Assembly (NCBI RefSeq): GCF_004745635.1
Contig: NZ_SRLB01000011.1
Coordinates: forward strand, 1-64,000
Source: Methylobacterium nonmethylotrophicum
Lineage (GTDB): Bacteria; Pseudomonadota; Alphaproteobacteria; Rhizobiales; Beijerinckiaceae
Reading direction: 5' to 3'
DNA: 64,000 nucleotides
Of the stretch, positions 40,374 through 48,310 are shown piece after piece. The notes beneath the pieces were generated by a model. It searched no databases. It was given only the letters and a program-made list of their open reading frames with translations, and was not told the origin of the DNA. The position numbers were made by a program, and so were the translations under genes. Position 1 is the stretch's first letter, and each line of letters starts with the position of its first letter.

Positions 40374-41885
40374 TCAGGCCTGCGCCGCCGGGCTCGCATC
40401 CCCCGGCACCTCAATCACGGCCCTTAAGCCGCCGAGTGCGGCCGCGTCGAGGCGCAGGCGGCCACGATACAGGGCGGCGAGGTCGGAGACGATCGAGAGG
40501 CCTAGCCCGGAGCCGGGCTTGGTCTCGTCGAGCCGCCGGCCGCGCTCGAGCACCGCGGCCCGGGCCTCCGGCGGCAGGCCCGGCCCGTCATCCTCCACCG
40601 TGACGATCAGGTGCGGGTACTCGCCCTGGCCGATCACCTCGGCGCGGATCGAGACCCGGCCTTGCGCCCATTTGGCGGCATTGTCGACGAGGTTGCCGAT
40701 CATCTCCTCGAAGTCCTGGCGCTCGCCGCGGAAGCGCAGGCCCGGGGTGATGCTGGTGTCGAAGGTCAGGTCCTTGTCGTAGAAGATCTTGCCGAAGGTG
40801 CGCACCAGGGCCGCCACCACCGGCTCGACATCCGTGAAGGTGCCGAGCGCCCCGGCGAGCGCCGCGGCGCGGGCGCGGTCGAGGTGGTAGTTCACCTGGT
40901 CGCGCATCACGGCCGCCTGCTCGCGCACCTTGACGGCGAGCTCGCTGTGGGCGTCCCCCGCCGAGGCCTCGTTGACGATGATGCTGAGCGGCGTCTTCAG
41001 CGCGTGGGCGAGGTTGCCGACCTGGGTGCGGGCCCGCTCCAGGATCTCGCGGTTGGTCTCCAGCAGCAGGTTCACCTCGCCGGCGAGCGGCGCGATGTCC
41101 CGCGGGTACTGGCCCGAGATGCGGTCCGCCTCGCCGCGGCGGATGGCGCCGAGCGCCGCCCGCAGCTTGATGAGCGGCGCGAGGCCGAAGCGGATCTGCA
41201 GCAGGGTGGTGAGGCCGAGCGACAGGCCGAGGAGCGCGAAGGTGGTGGTGAGCGCGAAGGTGAAGCGCCGCATGTCGGCGGCGATCTCGTCGGAGGGGCC
41301 GGCGACCCGCACGACGTAGCGGCCCTCCTCGCCGAGGTCGACGGCGCGCTCGATGATGCGCAGGGGCCGGTCGTCCTGCGCCTTGCCGTAGCCCTTGCGC
41401 AGCTGCCCGGCCCCGGCCTCGCCGACCGCGTTGTCCGGCGGCTGGAGCGGAACCCCGACGAGGGAGCGCGAGGTGCGCAGGTCGCGCGGGCGGGCGTTCG
41501 GCCGGCCCACCTGCCAGTACCAGCCCGACAGCGGCAGGTCGAAGCGCGGGTCGCCGAGCGCCCCGAAGCTGCGCGCCTCGGAATCCGACGGCGAGACCAG
41601 GTTGGTGGCGAGATCGTTGGCGTAGACGAGGAGCCGGCTGTCGAAGGCGCGCTCGGTGGTCTCGCGGTAGAGGGTCGAGAGGATCAGCCCGGCGATCAGC
41701 AGGATCAGCGCGCTCGACAGCACCGAGGAGACGGCGAGGCGGACCGCGATCGAGCGCTTGCGCCACGGCCGCCACCCGAGCGGCCAGGGACGGGACGCGG
41801 CGGGATCGCCGGTGCCGACGAGACCCGTCTCGGCCGCCCCGGCGGGCGCCGGCGCCTCGGCCGCGGCCCGGCCGGGGCCGGTCAC
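40374..41885 (-). CDS. Sensor histidine kinase, FeuQ/PhoQ-like
   Basis: A 503-residue membrane kinase. TM1 spans about 48-72, a periplasmic sensor about 73-205, TM2 about 210-232, then HAMP. The H-box is LAHALKTPLS with phospho-acceptor His294, the N-box GNLVDNAAKWA, and the glycine boxes EDDGPGLPP and GSGLGLSIV; all are intact. The start overlaps the response regulator stop by 4 bp (ATGA). FeuQ-like identity is an inference from gene order (small periplasmic protein, regulator, kinase) and from family resemblance. Confidence 0.9.
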   Translation of the reverse strand: MTGPGRAAAEAPAPAGAAETGLVGTGDPAASRPWPLGWRPWRKRSIAVRLAVSSVLSSALILLIAGLILSTLYRETTERAFDSRLLVYANDLATNLVSPSDSEARSFGALGDPRFDLPLSGWYWQVGRPNARPRDLRTSRSLVGVPLQPPDNAVGEAGAGQLRKGYGKAQDDRPLRIIERAVDLGEEGRYVVRVAGPSDEIAADMRRFTFALTTTFALLGLSLGLTTLLQIRFGLAPLIKLRAALGAIRRGEADRISGQYPRDIAPLAGEVNLLLETNREILERARTQVGNLAHALKTPLSIIVNEASAGDAHSELAVKVREQAAVMRDQVNYHLDRARAAALAGALGTFTDVEPVVAALVRTFGKIFYDKDLTFDTSITPGLRFRGERQDFEEMIGNLVDNAAKWAQGRVSIRAEVIGQGEYPHLIVTVEDDGPGLPPEARAAVLERGRRLDETKPGSGLGLSIVSDLAALYRGRLRLDAAALGGLRAVIEVPGDASPAAQA

Positions 41886-42559
41886 GGCTGCGATCCGCCG
41901 GCGCCCGCGTCGATCAGATAGCCGAGGCCGCGCACGGTCTGGATCAGGTCGACCGCGAGCTTCTTGCGCAGGCGCCCGACGAAGACCTCGATGGTGTTCG
42001 AGTCGCGGTCGAAATCCTGGTCGTAGAGGTGCTCGGTCAGCTCGGCCCGGGACACCACCCGGCCGGTATGGTGCATCAGGTAGGAGAGCAGCCGGTACTC
42101 GTGCGAGGTGAGCTTGACCGGGCTGCCGTCGACGAAGACGCGGCCGGAGCGGGTGTCGAGCACGACCGGGCCGACGCTGATCTGGCTCGTCGCGTGGCCG
42201 GCGGTGCGGCGCAGCAGCGCCCGCACCCGGGCCAGCAGCTCCTCCATGTGGAAGGGCTTCGTCACGTAGTCGTCGGCGCCGGCGTCGAAGCCGTTGACCT
42301 TGTCGCTCCAGCGGTCGCGGGCGGTGAGGATGATGACCGGGGTCTTCACCTGCGCCCGGCGCCAGCCCGACAGCACCGACACGCCGTCGGCCTTCGGCAG
42401 GCCCATGTCGAGGATGATGCAGTCGTAGGGCTCGGTCTCGCCGAGGAAGGCGCCCTCCTCGCCGTCGAACGCCTTGTCGACGGCGTAGCCCGCCTCCTCC
42501 AGGGCGCCAACGACCTGGCGGTTGAGATCCCGGTCATCCTCGACCACGAGCAGACGCAC
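41882..42559 (-). CDS. OmpR/PhoB-family response regulator, FeuP-like
   Basis: A 225-residue regulator: receiver domain (residues 1-118, acidic pocket EDD at 7-9, phospho-acceptor Asp51 in ILDMGLP, and DDYVTKPF containing the conserved Lys) and a winged-helix DNA-binding domain (about 125-220, LTSHEYRLLSYLMHHTGRVV, NTIEVFVGRLRKKL). GTG start at 42559. It is cotranscribed with the kinase (4-bp overlap). A phased direct repeat at 42992-43010 is a candidate for its own binding site. Confidence 0.93.
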   Translation of the reverse strand: MRLLVVEDDRDLNRQVVGALEEAGYAVDKAFDGEEGAFLGETEPYDCIILDMGLPKADGVSVLSGWRRAQVKTPVIILTARDRWSDKVNGFDAGADDYVTKPFHMEELLARVRALLRRTAGHATSQISVGPVVLDTRSGRVFVDGSPVKLTSHEYRLLSYLMHHTGRVVSRAELTEHLYDQDFDRDSNTIEVFVGRLRKKLAVDLIQTVRGLGYLIDAGAGGSQP

Positions 42560-42589
42560 GACCCGAACCCCTTTATCTCGGTCCAGCCC

Positions 42590-42967
42590 TCACCATTGGC
42601 CGGAGACTTGGCCCGATCGGGCATCCACCATCACGTGCACGAACTGCCCGTCCTTGCGCAAGGCCGTCAGCATGTAGACCAGGGCCTCGTTCCGACGGCA
42701 GAGGTTGGCCCGCACGATGTCGGCCCGCGGCACCGCGGCGCGCGCCGCCCGGATCGCCGCCACCGGCTCGACCACGCGCTTCTCGGCCACCGCCTCGCGC
42801 AGGTCGCCGGAGGACAGGCAGGTCTGGGCCGTCTCCGCGGCCTTGACCGGCCGGGGCGGCACCGCCCCGGTGGCGGCCTCGTCCCGCTCCTCCGCGGCCG
42901 CAAGCCAGCCCGTCGCGCCGGCGAGGCCGACGAGGGCGGGGAGCAGGAGGAGGACGAACTGGCGCAT
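42590..42967 (-). CDS. Small secreted PepSY-like protein (possible FeuN-type regulator)
   Basis: A 125-residue protein with a clear signal peptide (MRQFVLLLLPALVGLAGATG). The mature part has a Cys pair (Cys50, Cys90) that may form a disulfide, and ends VHVMVDARSGQVSGQW, a PepSY-like terminal strand. ATG 42979, four codons earlier, is an alternative start. It is the first gene before the response regulator and kinase, 30 bp apart. In Sinorhizobium FeuN, a small periplasmic protein encoded with feuPQ, restrains the FeuQ kinase; that role here is inference. Confidence 0.75.
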   Translation of the reverse strand: MRQFVLLLLPALVGLAGATGWLAAAEERDEAATGAVPPRPVKAAETAQTCLSSGDLREAVAEKRVVEPVAAIRAARAAVPRADIVRANLCRRNEALVYMLTALRKDGQFVHVMVDARSGQVSGQW

Positions 42968-42991
42968 GCCGGGGACCATCGTCGCCGTGCA

Positions 42992-43010
42992 CTGAATGCA
43001 CCCTGAATGC
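42992..43010. promoter_or_regulatory. 11-bp-phased direct repeat, candidate response-regulator binding site
   Basis: Two CTGAATGC half-sites (42992-42999 and 43003-43010) start 11 bp apart, one helical turn, as bound head-to-tail by OmpR-family dimers. It lies 25 bp upstream of the PepSY-like gene that heads the two-component operon. Confidence 0.5.
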
Positions 43011-43061
43011 GACTGTGCCGTGTTTCCGGCCCGGAAGCCGGTCACATCCTCGTGTTCCGGC

Positions 43062-43160
43062 GGGGCCAAGTCCGGCGAAGCCAAGTGCGACCGGGGCCAA
43101 GTGCGGCCGGGCTCAAGTGCGGCCGGGCTCAAGTGCGGCGGGGCGAAGTCCGGCTGGCGC
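43062..43160. repeat. Minisatellite, six copies of a ~16-bp unit
   Basis: The unit is about GGGCTCAAGTGCGGCC. AAG cores start at 43068, 43083, 43099, 43115, 43131 and 43146, so the period is 15-16 bp. It lies between the regulatory site and the next gene, and nothing is encoded in it with confidence. The rest of 42968-43271 is the divergent promoter region. Confidence 0.7.
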
Positions 43161-43271
43161 GAAGCGTGGCCCTCGCGGCGCAGGCGAACCGATCCGGCCG
43201 CGCGGCCGTTATGGTTAAGGCTGCCTTCACCATCCCGGCCGACCCTGCCGGGCGCCAGCCAGGGAGATGCC

Positions 43272-43712
43272 ATGCGCCCCGCCGCGTTCCCGATCCTCGC
43301 CGCCGCATGGTTCCTCGCCGGCGCGGCCTTTTCCGGGGCGGTCTTCGCTCAGGAGGCGACGCCGGAGCCGGCGGCCGTCATGGCCGATCCGGCGAGCGGT
43401 CCCCTGGTGCTGCGCATCCGCCCGCGGGAGGAGGCGCCGGAGGACGGCTCCGCGACCGACGCGGCCGAGGCCGCGCGCGTGGCTGAGGCCGCGCGCGTGG
43501 CGGAGGCGGCCCGCGACGCGGCGCTCGCCCGCGCCGCCGCGGCCCGCGAAGCCTTCGAGGCGCGGATCACCGCGCGGGCCAACCGGGCGATCGCCTCGGT
43601 CTGCACCGGCTGTCTCGGCCCGGTGCCGCCCTCATTGGCGCTGACGCCGCCTGACGTCGTGGCCGCGCCGCCGCGGCCGGTACCGGCTTCGGTCGCGATG
43701 ACGGAGCCGTGA
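43272..43712 (+). CDS. Small secreted Ala-rich protein of unknown function
   Basis: A 146-residue protein with a signal peptide (MRPAAFPILAAAWFLAGAAF, cleavage near VFA-QE). The mature part has an Ala/Arg/Glu-rich helix with tandem AARVAEAARVAEAAR units (about 75-100), a CxxC pair (Cys112, Cys115 in SVCTGC) and a Pro-rich tail. No family recognised. ATG 43272 follows AGGGAG. It is divergent from the two-component operon and shares its upstream region. Confidence 0.65.
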   Translation: MRPAAFPILAAAWFLAGAAFSGAVFAQEATPEPAAVMADPASGPLVLRIRPREEAPEDGSATDAAEAARVAEAARVAEAARDAALARAAAAREAFEARITARANRAIASVCTGCLGPVPPSLALTPPDVVAAPPRPVPASVAMTEP

Positions 43713-43867
43713 GGGCGGCCAGGCGGGGCGCGGCGGATCCCGACCCGCTCACGTCGCCGGTTCGCCGACGACGCAGTGTCGTGCCCTGCAAAAAGACTCG
43801 ACACCTGCAAATCATCCAGACAATCTCCGGTGCAACCGTGATCAAGTGAAGCGGTGGCCTAAGTGCA

Positions 43868-43936
43868 TCTCACAAAACTCCCGCTGCGCCGAGGCCGCCA
43901 CACTGAGCCATGCCGGCGATCGGGAGTTTTGTGAGA
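43868..43936. repeat. 16-bp perfect inverted repeats around a 37-bp core
   Basis: TCTCACAAAACTCCCG (43868-43883) and its exact reverse complement (43921-43936). The arms are A/T-richer than the surroundings, like the terminal repeats of a mobile element. It lies in a 282-bp gap (43713-43994) with no other gene; the site may also act as a terminator. Confidence 0.55.
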
Positions 43937-43994
43937 GAGACTCAACCCGGATTCTTCAATCGGGCGTATGCGTCACAGGCGGCAGGAGGCGCGG

Positions 43995-44177
43995 ATGGCG
44001 AAGCAGGTGGATCGGGATCAGCAGGTTCAGCCCACGAACCGTGATGCGGCGCGCGACAATCGATACGTGGCCGACTGGAACAGGAAGTCGCGGAAGGAGA
44101 TCGTCCGCGACGCGATCGCCGATCTCGGCGCCGCCTTGAAGGAAGCCAAGGACAAGGGCCGCCTGTCCGGGGGTTGA
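43995..44177 (+). CDS. Small hydrophilic protein of unknown function
   Basis: A 60-residue, highly charged protein: MAKQVDRDQQVQPTNRDAAR, then a helix rich in Lys/Arg/Glu (RKSRKEIVRDAIADLGAALK). The start is well supported by AGGAGG at 43984-43989, six bases before ATG. No family recognised, no signal or membrane segment. The frame opens at 43968 but without a ribosome site. Confidence 0.65.
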   Translation: MAKQVDRDQQVQPTNRDAARDNRYVADWNRKSRKEIVRDAIADLGAALKEAKDKGRLSGG

Positions 44178-44311
44178 GGGGGCCCGAGGCCGGATGATCC
44201 GGCGTGTGAGATCGTGACGGGGACGCGGCGAGCCGTCCCGTGCGCGCCCTGGACCTGTCGCCCGCGATCGGGCATGGCAGGGGGACCCGGCCCCGCTGCC
44301 TCGCGAGCGAC

Positions 44312-45058
44312 GTGACCCGCCCGACCCTCCCCCTCCTCGCCGCCCTCATCCTCCTCGCCGGCCCCGCCCGGGCGGTGGTCGGCGGCAGCGAGGCGCCCGA
44401 CGCGGCGCTCGCCCGCTCGAGCGTGATGGTGCTCTCCTCCCGGGGCGGCGTCTGCACCGGCATCGTGCTGGCGCGGGACGTCGTGCTCACCGCCGCCCAC
44501 TGCGCCGCCGGCGGCGCCGAGCACCGGGTGCATTTTCGCGATGGATCCGGCGCGCCGGTGCTCGTCGGGCTTGCCGCCCGGGTGGTGCATCCGGGCTACG
44601 ATGCCGGCGCCATCGCGGGGCGGCGGCGCTCGATCGACCTCGCGCTCCTGCGCACGGAGGCACCGCTGCCCGACCGGTTCGTCCCGGCCGCCCTGACCGA
44701 GGCGCCCGCCGCGGCCGGCACGCCCCTCACCCTCGGCGGCTACGGCGTCGCCCGTCCGGGCGACCACCGCAGCACCGGCACCTTCCGGACCGTGACCCTG
44801 CCGGTGGTCGAGCCCTACGGTCCGAGCCGCATCCTCGTCTGGCTGAAGGGGCCGGCGGCGTCCGGGGCCTGCGAGGGTGATTCGGGCGGGCCGATCGCGG
44901 CCGGCGACCGGCCGAACGTCCTGGCGGTCGCCACCTGGGCGAGCGGAGCCGGCGGCGGGGCCTGCGGCGGTTTTTCCCAGGGTGTGCTGGTCGGACCGCA
45001 GCGGGCCTGGATCACCCGCGTGACGGCCGGCTGGGGCGCCGAGGCGCGCTGGGAGTGA
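44312..45058 (+). CDS. Secreted trypsin-like serine protease (S1)
   Basis: A 248-residue chymotrypsin-fold protein. GTG 44312 gives a clean signal peptide (TRPTLPLLAALILLAGPARA) and the mature start VVGGSEAP, which resembles the activated N-terminus of trypsins. The triad is His in LTAAHC, Asp in SIDLALLR and Ser in GDSGGP. GTG 44240 is an in-frame alternative. The second protease gene 167 bp downstream is a paralogue. The pair is probably periplasmic or extracellular. Confidence 0.88.
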   Translation: MTRPTLPLLAALILLAGPARAVVGGSEAPDAALARSSVMVLSSRGGVCTGIVLARDVVLTAAHCAAGGAEHRVHFRDGSGAPVLVGLAARVVHPGYDAGAIAGRRRSIDLALLRTEAPLPDRFVPAALTEAPAAAGTPLTLGGYGVARPGDHRSTGTFRTVTLPVVEPYGPSRILVWLKGPAASGACEGDSGGPIAAGDRPNVLAVATWASGAGGGACGGFSQGVLVGPQRAWITRVTAGWGAEARWE

Positions 45059-45225
45059 GGGCGCGCCCGACGGCCGCCCCGCACGGTCCCGGGCCGGAGC
45101 GCCGTGCCCCAGCGAAAGCTTCCTTCATCCTCCCTGCGGTATTTCGAGCGGTGACGACGGGGAACCGTCACGGCTGTGCGAGACTTCACTTGTCGAGCGT
45201 GGCCGCACGCTTCTAGGTTGATCCC

Positions 45226-46101
45226 ATGCACGTGTCTCCGTCCCGCTCCCCCCGCCTCCGCTCCGCCCTGGCCGCCCTCGCGGCGGTGCCCCTCGGCCTG
45301 TGGAGCGCCGCTGCCGGCGCCGTGGTGCGCGGCGAGGTGACCCGCGATCCCGACGGCCTGCGCGGCTCGGTGGTGCGCATCGAGAGCACCAGCGGCGAGA
45401 TGTGCTCCGGCTCGCTGATCGCCTCCGACCTCGTGCTCACCGCGGCCCATTGCGTGATGCGCAAGGCCGGCTACTGGGTGGTGGTGGTCGACCGGGGCTT
45501 CCGCCAGCGCCGCCTGCGGGCGGTCGCGGCCGCGATGCACCCGGATTTCGTGCCCGGCACCACGCCCGAGACCCAGCCCGGCACCGACCTCGCCATCCTG
45601 AAGCTCAACGAGCGCCTCGGCGCCGACTTCCAGCCCCTCGACCCGCGCTACGGCGGAGACATCGCGGCGGGGGACAACGTGGCGATCGCGGGCTACGGCG
45701 TGGTGGCGGAGAACCGCCGCAGCAGCGCCCGGGTGCTGCGCCAGGCCCGCCTCGTCTCCCTCGGCGAGCTCCAGGTCGCCAACACGGTCACGGTGGTGGC
45801 CGACCGCACCAGCCTGGCCGAGACCGCCGGCGCCGGCGCCTGCCTGGGCGATTCCGGCGGCCCGATCCTGCGCGGCGGCCCCGGCGGCTACCAGCTCGTC
45901 GGCGTGGTGAGCTGGTCGAGCGGCGCCGCCCAGCAGGGCCGGGTCCGCACCGCCTGCGGCGGCTTCACCGCCGTGACGCCGATCGCCCAGCACGCCGGCT
46001 GGATCAACGCCCGGGCCGCCGAGCTGTCCCGCTTCGAGCCCGGCGAGGCGATGCCCGCCGGCTCCCGCACAAACCAGGCGGACTGGACCGGGGGCCGGTG
46101 A
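45226..46101 (+). CDS. Secreted trypsin-like serine protease (S1), second copy
   Basis: A 291-residue S1 protease with an Ala/Leu-rich signal peptide (about residues 10-32, cleavage near AGA-VV). The triad is His in LTAAHC, Asp in GTDLAILKL and Ser in GDSGGP. It lacks the VVGG-type mature N-terminus of its neighbour (here VVRGEVTR) and has a longer C-terminal tail (EPGEAMPAGSRTNQADWTGG). Paralogue of the preceding gene; substrate unknown. Confidence 0.88.
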   Translation: MHVSPSRSPRLRSALAALAAVPLGLWSAAAGAVVRGEVTRDPDGLRGSVVRIESTSGEMCSGSLIASDLVLTAAHCVMRKAGYWVVVVDRGFRQRRLRAVAAAMHPDFVPGTTPETQPGTDLAILKLNERLGADFQPLDPRYGGDIAAGDNVAIAGYGVVAENRRSSARVLRQARLVSLGELQVANTVTVVADRTSLAETAGAGACLGDSGGPILRGGPGGYQLVGVVSWSSGAAQQGRVRTACGGFTAVTPIAQHAGWINARAAELSRFEPGEAMPAGSRTNQADWTGGR

Positions 46102-46173
46102 GGCGCCACGCCCCGGCTTGACGGCCGCGCGGCCAGGCTTACCAAACGGGCTCCGTCAGACCCGGAGATCCCG

Positions 46174-46563
46174 ATGAGCCAAGCCGTCTTCAGTGTCGCC
46201 CGCATCCTCGTCGTGGTGCTGTTCTGCGTCTCCGGCGCCCAGAAGCTGATGAACCCGGCCGGGGTCGCGAGCGCGGTGGCGTCCAAGGGGCTGCCCTACC
46301 CGGAGGTGCTGGCCTACCTCACCATCGCGGCGGAGCTGGGCCTGGGCCTGCTCATCGCCCTCGGCTTCTACGCCCGGGTCGCCTCCGTCCTGCTCGCCGG
46401 CTTCACGCTCGCCACGATCGTGTTTTTCCACAACTTTTGGTCGATGTCCGGCGAGGCCGTCCGCATGAACCAGATCCAGGCCATGAAGAACCTCTCGATC
46501 ATCGGCGGCTTGCTGATGATCGCGGCCGCCGGTCCGGGCCGATTCGCCCTCAACCGGCGCTGA
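46174..46563 (+). CDS. DoxX family membrane protein
   Basis: A 129-residue protein with four hydrophobic helices (about 5-25, 50-70, 75-95, 105-125) and the DoxX N-terminal pattern ILVVVLFCVSGAQKLMNPAG. DoxX-like proteins have been tied to thiosulfate oxidation or to oxidative-stress membrane complexes in other organisms; nothing local points to either. A GGAGATCCC lies before ATG 46174. Confidence 0.85.
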   Translation: MSQAVFSVARILVVVLFCVSGAQKLMNPAGVASAVASKGLPYPEVLAYLTIAAELGLGLLIALGFYARVASVLLAGFTLATIVFFHNFWSMSGEAVRMNQIQAMKNLSIIGGLLMIAAAGPGRFALNRR

Positions 46564-46602
46564 GCGAGAGGCTTTCTGTCCTAGAAGGGGCGGTTGCAAT
46601 CC

Positions 46603-46627
46603 GGAACGGCGCCGCGCCCGGCACGTT
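46603..46627 (+). promoter_or_regulatory. EcfG-type promoter for PAS-HisKA_2 gene
   Basis: GGAAC (46603-46607), 16-bp spacer, CGTT (46624-46627), ending 49 bp before the kinase ATG. Exact EcfG consensus. Confidence 0.6.
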
Positions 46628-46676
46628 GACCGGCCCTGAAGGAGCGCATCACGGCGTCGAGGGAGCAGGCGGGGGC

Positions 46677-47681
46677 ATGGCCGCGGACACACGATTGCCG
46701 GACGTGGACGCGGCCTTCCGCAGCTTCGCGGAGGGGGCCGGGCTGATGATCTGGCGCGCCGATCCGCAGGCCCGCCTCATCTACGTCAATCCGGCCTGGA
46801 CGGCCTTCCGCGGCCGCGGGGCGGCGGACGAGCTCGGCCACGGCTGGAAGGAGGGGCTGCACCCCGAAGACCGGGCCGATCACGAGGCCGGCCTGGCGGC
46901 GGCCTACGCGAAGCGCCGGCCGCATACCGGCGAGTACCGGCTGCGCCGCCACGACGGCGCCTTCCGGTGGGTCCACGGCCACGCCTACCCGGTGCATGAC
47001 GGCGAGGCCTTCTCGGGCTTCGCCGGGTCCTGTTTCGACATCACCGAGCGCAAGGAGGCCGAGGAGCAGGCCGCCCAGGCGCTGGCCGAGCAGGAGGCGC
47101 TGCTGGCCGAGGTCTATCACCGGGTGCGCAACAACCTGCAGGTCACCGTCAGCCTGATCGGGCTCTACGGGCGGGCCGCGGCGCCCGCCTGCCGCCCGGC
47201 CTTCGACGCCCTGGGCCAGCGGGTGCGGGCCATCGCCCTGGTGCAGCAGCACCTGCACGAGGCGCCGCAGATCGCCAGCATCGATCTCGCCGACTATCTC
47301 ACCCGCCTGGCGGAGGGCCTGGGCCAGCTGCGCCGGGCCGGGCGGATCGCCGTCACGGTCGAGGCCGGACGGACCGTGCTGCTGGAGCCGCGCACCGTCA
47401 ACGCGCTCGGCATGATCCTGGCCGAGATCGTCGCCGAGTGCCTCGACGGCACCGGGGAGGGCGTGTCGTGCCTCACCCGCGTCGAGGTGCCGGGGGGCCC
47501 GCCCGGCGAAAAGGTGCGGGTGCGCATCGCCTCGGGCGGCATCGCCGGCGAGACGCCGCAGGGCGTGCCGCGGCTCGGGCCGCGCCTGATCGCGGCCTAT
47601 GCGGGCCAGGCCGAGATCGCGGTCTCGGGGATCGGCACGCCGGAGGCGCCCCTCGAGCTGACGCTGCCGGCCGGGGGCTGA
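46677..47681 (+). CDS. PAS domain HisKA_2-family protein with degenerate ATPase domain
   Basis: A 334-residue cytoplasmic protein: PAS domain (about 17-128, ending FDITERKEAEEQ), a HisKA_2 helix with the expected His148 in EVYHRVRNNLQV, and a C-terminal ATPase-like region. In that region the N-box is AEIVAECL where catalytic members have NELVTNALKH, and no DDG or GxGL glycine box is seen (ASGGIAG, RLGPRLI). It may therefore not bind ATP and could act as a phosphotransfer or sensory partner. An EcfG-type promoter precedes it. Confidence 0.82.
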   Translation: MAADTRLPDVDAAFRSFAEGAGLMIWRADPQARLIYVNPAWTAFRGRGAADELGHGWKEGLHPEDRADHEAGLAAAYAKRRPHTGEYRLRRHDGAFRWVHGHAYPVHDGEAFSGFAGSCFDITERKEAEEQAAQALAEQEALLAEVYHRVRNNLQVTVSLIGLYGRAAAPACRPAFDALGQRVRAIALVQQHLHEAPQIASIDLADYLTRLAEGLGQLRRAGRIAVTVEAGRTVLLEPRTVNALGMILAEIVAECLDGTGEGVSCLTRVEVPGGPPGEKVRVRIASGGIAGETPQGVPRLGPRLIAAYAGQAEIAVSGIGTPEAPLELTLPAGG

Positions 47682-47812
47682 CACCTGCCCGAGGGCTCTT
47701 GTTCGGTGGAACCTTCGCCGGCGGACTCTCGCCCGGTGGCGGGCGGCCCCCGGCCTGCCTATATCCCCCCTGCAAGCCTCCTCTCCCGCACGCCGCCCGC
47801 GCCTCAGGTCCC

Positions 47813-48241
47813 ATGCTGCCGCCCATCGACGAGATCGTCTCCAACTTCGAGTTCCTGGACGAGTGGGACGACCGCCATCAGTACCTGATGGAGCTCGGCC
47901 GCAAGCTGCCGCCCCTGCCCGAGGAGGCCCACAGCGAGGCCAACCGGGTCCGCGGCTGCGTCAGCCAGGTCTGGCTCGAGACGCAGGTCGATCGCTCCGG
48001 CCCCGAGCCGCGGCTGCACTTCCGCGGCGACAGCGACGCCCACATCACCAAGGGGGTGGTGGCGGTGCTGATCGCGTTCTTCGACGGCCGCACCGCCGCG
48101 GAGGCCGCCCGGGCCGACGCCCTCGGGCTCTTCCAGAAGCTCGGCCTCTCCGAGCACCTGACGGCGCAGCGCTCGAACGGCGCCCGCGCCATGATGGACC
48201 GCATCCGGGCCGACGCCGAGGGCGTCGCGGCGGCGGCGTAA
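47813..48241 (+). CDS. sufE: SufE family protein
   Basis: A sulfur acceptor that takes persulfide from SufS for Fe-S assembly. The 142-residue protein has the SufE core: IVSNFEFLDEWDDRHQYLME, LGRKLPPLPEE, and the acceptor cysteine in NRVRGCVSQVW (about residue 50). KGVVAVLIAFFDGRT follows. The frame opens earlier inside the kinase region, but ATG 47813 is the family start. No suf genes are adjacent, so this is a stand-alone copy. Confidence 0.92.
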   Translation: MLPPIDEIVSNFEFLDEWDDRHQYLMELGRKLPPLPEEAHSEANRVRGCVSQVWLETQVDRSGPEPRLHFRGDSDAHITKGVVAVLIAFFDGRTAAEAARADALGLFQKLGLSEHLTAQRSNGARAMMDRIRADAEGVAAAA

Positions 48242-48310
48242 CGCCCCGCCCTTGCGGCGCGGGCCCCGGGACGGCACATCCGTGCCGCACGCACGATCCC
48301 GGGGAGCCGC

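Noticed and set aside
43062..43160. Possible CRISPR-like repeat array
   Set aside because: The units are 16 bp, contiguous and without spacers, so it is a minisatellite; no cas genes are present.
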